Below are positions 1 through 5,557 of a stretch of 9,915 bases of DNA, piece by piece (within the stretch, counting starts at the first letter, position 1; each line of letters starts with the position of its first letter). A program made the translations under genes and the position numbers. Source of the stretch: Candidatus Equibacterium intestinale (lineage in GTDB: Bacteria > Bacteroidota > Bacteroidia > Bacteroidales > UBA932); NCBI GenBank assembly GCA_018064305.1, contig JAGHVP010000200.1, forward strand, positions 1 to 9,915, in the 5' to 3' direction. Below the pieces are notes generated by a model that saw only the letters and a program-made list of their open reading frames with translations, was not told where the DNA came from and did not search any database.

Positions 1-340
1 CACGAAGCCGGCCGGCACAGCGGATACTCCCCTGGGAAGACACGAAACGGTCCGTCAGCCGCTTTTGCCACCGCCCGGGCAGACCCGACACCGCATCGTG
101 ACATATCTGAGGCGAAAAATCACTGGTCGCGAGGGCATTCAAGGCAAGCATGTTTTCGGCACAGGCAGCAGGGCTTTAGCCCGCTGGGGCGATGTGCTCC
201 GGAGCATACTGCCTGACGCTCCTTGTCGGTGCGGATTGCAGTTGTTGCAGGCACCGAATCAGTGCATTTCTTGCATATCAGGAATATTCTCCATAACTTG
301 GCGGAGTCCTGCGGGACAAAGTCAAAATATCATTTGTACT
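1..340. other. Non-coding stretch upstream of yqeY, no convincing gene
   Basis: No reading frame here gives a recognisable protein. The yqeY frame stays open upstream, but its translation (rich in Arg, Cys and Pro, with no family resemblance) does not look coding. A minus-strand ATG at 151 opens a frame to the window edge (50 codons, beginning MLALNALATSDFSPQ). It is also unrecognised and could be either the N-terminus of a leftward gene or chance. The stretch carries several strong inverted repeats, listed separately. No good TAnnTTTG box was found: the closest, ATCATTTG at 329-336, has two mismatches and lies only 4 bases before the yqeY ATG. Confidence 0.5.
166..257. repeat. Cluster of three hairpin-forming inverted repeats
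   Basis: Three inverted repeats sit back to back. At 166-186, CAGC/GCTG plus GGGCT/AGCCC form a 9-bp stem with one bulged A. At 195-206 there is a perfect 12-base palindrome, TGCTCCGGAGCA. At 226-257, TCGGTGC pairs with GCACCGA (7 bp) and encloses an inner TGCA/TGCA stem. A weaker GTCC-TGCG-GGAC hairpin follows at 306-317. No T-tract follows any of them, so they are not typical intrinsic terminators. They could be a structured 5' leader, a small RNA or DNA sites; I do not recognise a known RNA family. Confidence 0.4.
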
Positions 341-790
341 ATGGAATTGGAAAAACAGATTCAGAAGGATATCATGGAGGCCATGAAGGCCAAGGAACAG
401 GTGCGTCTTGCAGCTGTCCGTGCAATCAAGTCGGCAATCCTGCTTGCCAAGACATCAGAAGGTGGAGCAAAGGAACTGTCTGACGCAGACATCATAAAAA
501 TCATTCAGAAGCTTGCCAAGCAGCGCCATGAATCGGCAGACCTCTACGTATCAGCCGGCCGTCAGGAACTTGCCGACAACGAGTTGGCCGAGGCAGCAGT
601 GCTTGAGACATACCTCCCCAAGCAGCTTTCAGAAGCTGAGGTGGAGGAAAGACTCAAAACCATTATCGCCGAGGTAGGGGCATCGAAGCCTTCAGACATG
701 GGCAAGGTGATGGGCGTTGCCACCAAGCAGCTCGCAGGCCTTGCGGAAGGCAAGACCATCTCAGCCATAGTCAGGAAGTTGCTGCAGTAG
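341..790 (+). CDS. yqeY: GatB/YqeY domain-containing protein
   Basis: This 149-residue protein fits the small stand-alone GatB/YqeY family, which resembles the C-terminal tRNA-contacting region of the amidotransferase subunit GatB. Its exact cellular role is unsettled. Family hallmarks are visible: the opening helix with KDIMEAMKAKE (9-19), the KQRHESADLY...AGRQELA segment (60-77), the hinge ETYLPKQLSE (89-98) and the C-terminal SDMGKVMG motif (108-115). It is cytoplasmic, with no signal or membrane segment. The ATG at 341 is chosen because the family normally begins a few residues before the first helix; the longer in-frame extension upstream has no family similarity. The TAG stop lies 57 bp from the end of the convergent lipoprotein operon. 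Confidence 0.9.
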   Translation: MELEKQIQKDIMEAMKAKEQVRLAAVRAIKSAILLAKTSEGGAKELSDADIIKIIQKLAKQRHESADLYVSAGRQELADNELAEAAVLETYLPKQLSEAEVEERLKTIIAEVGASKPSDMGKVMGVATKQLAGLAEGKTISAIVRKLLQ

Positions 791-792
791 CA

Positions 793-840
793 AGACAGTC
801 TCTTCTATCGTAAGGAGTTCTTTGCTGCAGACAGTCTGCA
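793..840. terminator. Possible bidirectional terminator between convergent genes
   Basis: The 57-bp gap between yqeY and the leftward lipoprotein gene holds a 7-bp-arm inverted repeat, TGCAGAC-A-GTCTGCA, at 826-840. A 9-base direct repeat, AGACAGTCT (793-801 and 829-837), is also present, each copy being self-complementary around a central A. A shared structure between convergent genes would suit transcription ending from both sides. However, no clear T-run follows on either strand, so termination is inferred from position and symmetry only. Confidence 0.35.
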
Positions 841-847
841 ATGAAGT

Positions 848-3382
848 CTAGTTCTCCTTAGGCGTGAGCCTGAGGAGGAGGCAGTCGCCCTTGCCTATGG
901 TATAGACGTGCCTTCCGGCACCCACTGGGTGGAGGCGTGCCTCTTTGTCAACCTCATATACTGTGGCCGTGTTGGTGAAGGTGACATCGGTGCAGACAGT
1001 GTGGTCCTTGCTCTGGATCATCAGGTATTCCACACCATCAGAAGAGAACCGTGACACAATTGCAGTGATGTCGGTGCTGAGAGATGTGACAACATCGCCA
1101 GCAAGGTCGCTGTCTGCAAACTGAGTATTTCGGGCTGGAATCTCGTCCTGGGCACCTCTCCACCATTTGAGAGCCTTGCGGTTCGTGCCCTTGGTGTGGC
1201 GTATCCATTTGACATCGCTGTGCAGGAATATACCTGCGCGGCGCTGCACCATAAGGTTGACTTCCTTCACCTGGTCATAGCAGTCGGTGGTGGTGCCGTC
1301 TTCCATGAACGGCGCAGTGTAGCAGTCTATATTCCACGCTTCTACTGTAAAATGAACGATACCGTGGCCGCCGTATGCCAGAATAGTGTTTACCTGCAGC
1401 AGCAGGCCTTCGTATGTCGGTTCGGCAGGTTCCTTGCTGAAGCGGCTGGTTGCAGTATAGCCCCAGAAATCGAGGTTGCGTTCCTGTGCCACCTTGAGGT
1501 CGGCTGCAAGCCCCTCATACCATACCTGAAGTATGAACTCTTCATCGCCCTCTTCCCATTCGCGTGTCACTGTCCATGAGCCGGGCCTTGTGGTGTAGCG
1601 TACGGGGTAGCAGTCGGTATTGAACATGTCGGTGGGGTGCACAATGTCGCACCATCCGTTGAGGTAGCCTTCCACCTCATCCCAGATTCCGCCCTGTCCC
1701 ATCGATGGAGTGTACCAGCCGGAGCAGGCAAGAAGGGCAGTGAAGAACCTGTGGTCCGGGTCAATCTCAAGGATGTCGTCCATAAGGCTCCTGATGTGCT
1801 CCATGTCCTCTGGACTGGTGGGCTCGTCAAGAATCTGATAGCCCCAGAGTGCGGGATTGTCTTTATATCGGTTCACTACATCCCTGAAACCTATCAAGGT
1901 GGTGCCGTCGGGCATTATGTGGTGCTTGCCCTCACGGTCGTAGGCATAACTGCCCATCGGAAGCACAACCTTTACGCCGGTCTGTGCGGCGGCCTCCATA
2001 ACCTTGTCTATCTTTTCAATGGAAGGGTCTCCGTAGAAATCAGGGAAATATCTGTCTTCCTTCTGAACGCCCTTCGAGCAGAGTCCAGACTGAGAAGCAG
2101 TGAATCCGGCCTCTTCCAGCTTCCTGAAGTTCTCTACAGTTGAATTCTGCGCAGTGAGGCTGTTGTATCCATAGATGGGGAAAGTGTTCTCAACCACTGC
2201 GGGCACATCTTCCGAGGGGTCAGTTCCTCCTGCAGCCGGCTCCTGAATCACTCTTGTCAGCACCTTGTAGTTGCCGGCCTTGACCGTGACCAGGGCGGTG
2301 CGGGCAATCTGGTCGGGATTGGGTGCGGCGGTGAGCTGAAGCGATTCTGTACGGATAGATTTTGTGGGATTGTAAACCAGCCAGTCTGCATCGGTCACGG
2401 CGGTATACTCGAGATTCGTGTTGATCTTTACAGCCACCTTTCCTCCGGCTGCTCCAACACGTGCACCTGTGACGGCAGTCTTGGTGCCGTCTCCTTCATT
2501 CCCGCCTTCGCATGAAACGGCTGCCAGCACTTCATCTTCATAGCCTGAGAACTGCTTCTCGGCAACAATGGCCTGTCCCTTCCCGTCAGCTATAAATACA
2601 TATATTGAATATAGTTTTTCATAGTCCACATAATTGCCCGGGTTTATGATGATGAATCCTCTGTTGGTACCCGCCTTTCTGATTTCGTACCGCCAGCCTT
2701 CAGGGACATAAACCATCAGCTGTGTATTTTCATCAGCGCCGGTAAGTTCGTACACGACCTCATTGTCTTCCATAATGAAGATTTCTTTGTCGCCGTACAG
2801 CTTCACGGCCAGCGTGTGCTTCTCGTCTTTCGGAATCACTATCGTGCTGCCGCCGGCAAGCGTGAATGTCACTGAAGCGTTGTCTTCGGTGACACTTTCG
2901 ATGCAAGGCTTCCCTATGCTGCCGACAGCACCCCAGGTGGCACCTTTGTCTGTTGAAACCATCAGGGTGCTCTCTTCGATCCTGAACTGGGGAGGAACGG
3001 TCTCTCTGGATATCTCAATCTTCTTTCCGTCCCTTTCAATGAACTTTCCGTCGGCCATCCAGTAATACCTGCCGTTTTCCTGCCCCACACCGATGTTGAA
3101 GCCGTTGTTGTAGACAGTGACGCTTTCACCGTTCTCGAAAGTCACAACATATCCTGCAACGGAGCTGCCGCTTCCAACCGGAGTGAAGGTTGCTATCCTG
3201 CTGTCTTTCTCAAGCTGTTCGACAAGTGCCTGGAATGACTGTACGCTTGACGATATGTCGCTGCCTGAATTTTTCAGACTTTCAATCTGTGACTGCAGTC
3301 CGTCTATCTGTGATTGGTAATCGGTGCATCCCGCCAGCATGACAAGCAGAAATGCAATGATGAAAGGGAAGGTCTTTTTCAT
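848..3382 (-). CDS. Lipoprotein with DUF4988, BACON and GH-A-like TIM-barrel domains
   Basis: Third gene of the operon, 844 residues. A lipoprotein signal ends at LAGC (Cys19), followed by TDYQSQID and a heptad-like coiled coil to about 58. Residues about 65-190 match the DUF4988 / PL29-lyase N-terminal type (ENGRYYWMADGKF, STDKGATW, GSTIVIPK). Residues about 190-285 form an Ig-like segment, and about 300-382 a BACON domain (TDADWL...TVKAGNYK...VIQEP) often seen in Bacteroidota carbohydrate-active proteins. Residues about 400-700 form a TIM barrel with ALWGYQILDEP (candidate acid/base Glu520), NTDCYPVR (588-595) and HFTVEAW (677-683, Glu681). The remainder is a beta-rich C-terminal domain. 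It is probably a glycoside hydrolase or glycan-binding protein anchored to a membrane; substrate unknown. The acidic surface-export signal after Cys is weak, so periplasmic or surface location is open. It starts 9 bp after the previous gene's final stop. Confidence 0.8.
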   Translation of the reverse strand: MKKTFPFIIAFLLVMLAGCTDYQSQIDGLQSQIESLKNSGSDISSSVQSFQALVEQLEKDSRIATFTPVGSGSSVAGYVVTFENGESVTVYNNGFNIGVGQENGRYYWMADGKFIERDGKKIEISRETVPPQFRIEESTLMVSTDKGATWGAVGSIGKPCIESVTEDNASVTFTLAGGSTIVIPKDEKHTLAVKLYGDKEIFIMEDNEVVYELTGADENTQLMVYVPEGWRYEIRKAGTNRGFIIINPGNYVDYEKLYSIYVFIADGKGQAIVAEKQFSGYEDEVLAAVSCEGGNEGDGTKTAVTGARVGAAGGKVAVKINTNLEYTAVTDADWLVYNPTKSIRTESLQLTAAPNPDQIARTALVTVKAGNYKVLTRVIQEPAAGGTDPSEDVPAVVENTFPIYGYNSLTAQNSTVENFRKLEEAGFTASQSGLCSKGVQKEDRYFPDFYGDPSIEKIDKVMEAAAQTGVKVVLPMGSYAYDREGKHHIMPDGTTLIGFRDVVNRYKDNPALWGYQILDEPTSPEDMEHIRSLMDDILEIDPDHRFFTALLACSGWYTPSMGQGGIWDEVEGYLNGWCDIVHPTDMFNTDCYPVRYTTRPGSWTVTREWEEGDEEFILQVWYEGLAADLKVAQERNLDFWGYTATSRFSKEPAEPTYEGLLLQVNTILAYGGHGIVHFTVEAWNIDCYTAPFMEDGTTTDCYDQVKEVNLMVQRRAGIFLHSDVKWIRHTKGTNRKALKWWRGAQDEIPARNTQFADSDLAGDVVTSLSTDITAIVSRFSSDGVEYLMIQSKDHTVCTDVTFTNTATVYEVDKEARLHPVGAGRHVYTIGKGDCLLLRLTPKEN

Positions 3383-3391
3383 TATTGTCTA

Positions 3392-3754
3392 TCAATTTAT
3401 CTTCAAAATAAGTGCATCGCCGGGCTCAAGCGGATAGTAGGGCTCTTTCTTGGTGATAACTTTGCCTGCAGGTATGAGGGAACCGTCTTTCTCCACAATC
3501 TGGACATCCAGCCCCTTTGCGAATTCAATCTCAAGCTCTTCTGTCCTCTTGAGGTTCTGGTTGACCATTACCAGATATCTGTCATCTCCATTCTTGAGAA
3601 GTGACACCACTGTGTGGGTGTCGAATGCGAGATATTCAATGCCAAGGTCCATATATTCGGCGGTAGAAAGCTTTGTGGTGGCGGTAGGAACACTGCGTAT
3701 GTGGCGGACCCATTCCACCTTGCTGCCCAGGAATACAAATGCCTGGTTGTTGAG
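3392..3754 (-). pseudogene. 3' remainder of the middle lipoprotein gene, beyond an in-frame TAG
   Basis: These 120 codons plus a TGA stop continue in the same frame as the gene ending at 3755, separated only by the amber codon at 3755-3757. They encode the C-terminal beta domain: LNNQAFVFLGSKVEWVRH, then KLSTAEYMDLGIEY, RYLVMVNQNL, QIVEKDGS and LEPGDALILKIN. The downstream paralog has the matching LNNQAWVFLGG, KLSVANYTSVGFEY, RYLVIVNQSL and LEQGDALILKLD. There is no further stop or frameshift. An ATG at 3718 could restart translation but would give a domain with no signal peptide, so separate function is unlikely unless the stop is read through or is a sequence error. Confidence 0.75.
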
Positions 3755-3757
3755 CTA
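3755..3757 (-). other. In-frame amber codon replacing a Glu codon
   Basis: The coding strand reads ...GTCAATGCC-TAG-CTCAACAAC..., while the upstream paralog at the same point (codon at 5939-5941) has GCC-GAG-CTCAACAAC. One G-to-T change explains the stop. TAG ends three other frames in the window (yqeY, the 844-residue lipoprotein and the his leader peptide), so it is read as a stop in this organism. Confidence 0.9.
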
Positions 3758-5548
3758 GGCATTGACCTGCTTCACCATGTCATATACTTCGGAATGGGTG
3801 CCGTCAAGCTTCATCGGAGCACTGCCGTCAACCCACCCGTCGGTCTTGTAATAAGGCACCATGTATGTGAAATACATGAGCGCCTGGCATCCGTATGCAA
3901 GGTTGGTGTAGTTCTGCAGCCGGAGCGCCTCCACGGAAGGGAACTCCTGACCGTCGAATTCCACGCTGCAGGCCATTCCGGCCAGAGGGATGTTTTTCTG
4001 CTGTGTGTACCCGCAGTAGTTTTCAAGACATTCATACCACCATGATGCCACAGTGTTGCCTGTACGGACCGGATACATGTCGAAGGCGAGGAACTGTGTG
4101 GGGTGTTTCAGGAAATGGTCGGTCACTGCATCCACGTATTCCGCATGAGTGGATGTGTTGGTGAAAGTGCTTACTGGAAGGAAGCAGGTGTACCAGGGAT
4201 GGTCCGGGTCAAGTTTCTGATAAGCATCTATGTAGCTGCCGTAGGTGTCAAGTTCGTCAGCACCGGGCTCGTCACCTATCAGGTAGCCCCAGAGGGCGGG
4301 GTGGTCCTTTATTGCACCGACCACCTCTTCAACCGTCTTCTCTGGTCTGATCACAGCCTTAAGGACGGGGTCGAACCACTCGGTGAGCGGTATGCACAGC
4401 TTGACTCCGGTACCCTGGGCTGCATCCAGTGCCTTGATTACGTTTTCAAGCACTGTGGCTCCTTCGTATGCGTCCTTTGAGAAGTTGCTTTGAGAGATTG
4501 TGAAACCGGCCTCGGCCATCTTCACGAAGTTTTCGTGAGTGGCGTAAGGGGTGGGGATGCTGCTGTAGGCGAATATCTCGAATTTCTGTGCTTCAGGAAC
4601 ATCAGGGCCATCAGGCACTTCCGGATCTTCCGGGACATCAGGCTCTTCTGGAGTGTCGGGTCCGTCGGGATTCTCAGGATCGGGATCTTCGGTGGGGTCC
4701 ACCGGCTTCTTGCCAGATGCGGTGCAGTGCAGGCCTGCAAGATATGCCCTGCCTTCGTTGTCAGATGCAGTGAGGATGATGTCGGTGTCAACCGCACCGG
4801 CCGGTGCCGTAATACGTACCGTACCCCCATTCTCTGTCTCTGAAATGATTACTGCGGCCCAGCCGCTGTTGCCGATGGCTCTTACCTTCGAACCGGCCGG
4901 GGCTCCCGACAATGTGTATGTGCCCTCGACTGTCTCGCCGTCGTATGCAGAAACAGGAGCTGCGTTGAAGGTGACCCCGTATTCCTTTGCACGCGGAATG
5001 GAAAGAGTGCTTCCATCTGCAAGCATGACAGTGACGCCTTCCGATGTCTCGGAGATGCCTGCCACAAGTGGTTTCTGCCATGACGCCATTGTCTTCCATG
5101 TCTTCCCGCCGTCTACTGTCATCTCGAGGCGGCTGCCGTCTGTCTTGAACTGTGGCGCGGGGGCTTCTTCTCCGCCAACCTCGATTCTGTTGCCTTCAGG
5201 GGTGGTGAGCCATCTGCCGTCTGCCTTCCAGTAGTATCTGCCGTTCTCTTCCGCAACCGTGACATTAGCCGACTGATTGTACAGCGTCACCTTTCCTCCC
5301 TCCTTGAAGGTCAGTTCGTATCCGGTGACCTTGCCGTTTTCATTGACCGGCAGGATTGATTCCAGTGGATCGCCTTTCTTTACAGCTTCAACCGTGCGTT
5401 CCAGCGCAGAAACGTTGGAAGCACTGGCAGAATATTCTTCTGAGAGCTGTGCAACCTGCTGTTTGAGAGCGTCAATCTGAGACTGATAGTCGGTACATGC
5501 GGCCATGCAGAGAAGCATGGCTGCGGCAAATGACAGTAGCTTTTTCAT
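3755..5548 (-). CDS. Lipoprotein with DUF4988 and GH-A-like TIM-barrel domains, truncated by amber codon
   Basis: Second gene of the operon. It reads 597 residues to a TAG, whereas the intact form would be 718. A lipoprotein signal ends at MAAC (Cys18), then TDYQSQID and a coiled coil (about 20-58). The DUF4988-like domain spans about 62-188 (ENGRYYWKADGRW, DGGKTW, GSTLSIPR), followed by an Ig-like domain to about 276. Next is a Pro/Asp/Glu-rich linker at about 281-320 that its neighbours lack. The TIM barrel (about 322-590) has ALWGYLIGDEP (Glu427 candidate acid/base) and AFDMYPVR (488-495). The C-terminal beta domain is lost by the stop. The likely role is carbohydrate-active or glycan-binding at a membrane; substrate unknown. 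It begins 9 bp after the upstream gene's TAA, so translation is probably coupled. Confidence 0.8.
   Translation of the reverse strand: MKKLLSFAAAMLLCMAACTDYQSQIDALKQQVAQLSEEYSASASNVSALERTVEAVKKGDPLESILPVNENGKVTGYELTFKEGGKVTLYNQSANVTVAEENGRYYWKADGRWLTTPEGNRIEVGGEEAPAPQFKTDGSRLEMTVDGGKTWKTMASWQKPLVAGISETSEGVTVMLADGSTLSIPRAKEYGVTFNAAPVSAYDGETVEGTYTLSGAPAGSKVRAIGNSGWAAVIISETENGGTVRITAPAGAVDTDIILTASDNEGRAYLAGLHCTASGKKPVDPTEDPDPENPDGPDTPEEPDVPEDPEVPDGPDVPEAQKFEIFAYSSIPTPYATHENFVKMAEAGFTISQSNFSKDAYEGATVLENVIKALDAAQGTGVKLCIPLTEWFDPVLKAVIRPEKTVEEVVGAIKDHPALWGYLIGDEPGADELDTYGSYIDAYQKLDPDHPWYTCFLPVSTFTNTSTHAEYVDAVTDHFLKHPTQFLAFDMYPVRTGNTVASWWYECLENYCGYTQQKNIPLAGMACSVEFDGQEFPSVEALRLQNYTNLAYGCQALMYFTYMVPYYKTDGWVDGSAPMKLDGTHSEVYDMVKQVNA
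4589..4705 (-). repeat. Imperfect tandem repeat coding a Pro/Asp/Glu linker
   Basis: This stretch encodes about 39 residues dominated by Pro, Asp and Glu (units such as DPDPENPDGPD and EEPDVPEDPEVPDGPD) between the Ig-like and TIM-barrel domains of the middle lipoprotein. At the DNA level it is a degenerate repeat of short units such as 'tcaggnnc' on the plus strand. It most likely acts as an extended, acidic spacer. The third paralog joins the two domains directly (ARGAQPKFEI), and the 844-residue paralog has only a short GGTDPSEDVP stretch. Confidence 0.7.
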
Positions 5549-5557
5549 AGAGTGTGT

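Noticed and set aside
329..336. ATCATTTG as the yqeY promoter -7 box
   Set aside because: Two mismatches to TAnnTTTG, a 28-base spacing to the nearest TTG, and it would leave almost no leader before the ATG.
65..340. Longer N-terminus for the YqeY protein, starting at 65
   Set aside because: The added 92 residues have no family similarity and unnatural composition; the family begins at the ATG at 341.
1637..2143. Long plus-strand open frames inside the lipoprotein genes (also around 3614-4045, 4653-5234 and 6194-6688)
   Set aside because: They are antisense to clearly coding sequence with domain motifs, and their translations show no recognisable protein features.
3755..3757. Reassignment of TAG to an amino acid
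   Set aside because: TAG ends yqeY, the 844-residue lipoprotein and the his leader in the same window, and the paralog has an ordinary GAG, so a simple mutation is more likely.
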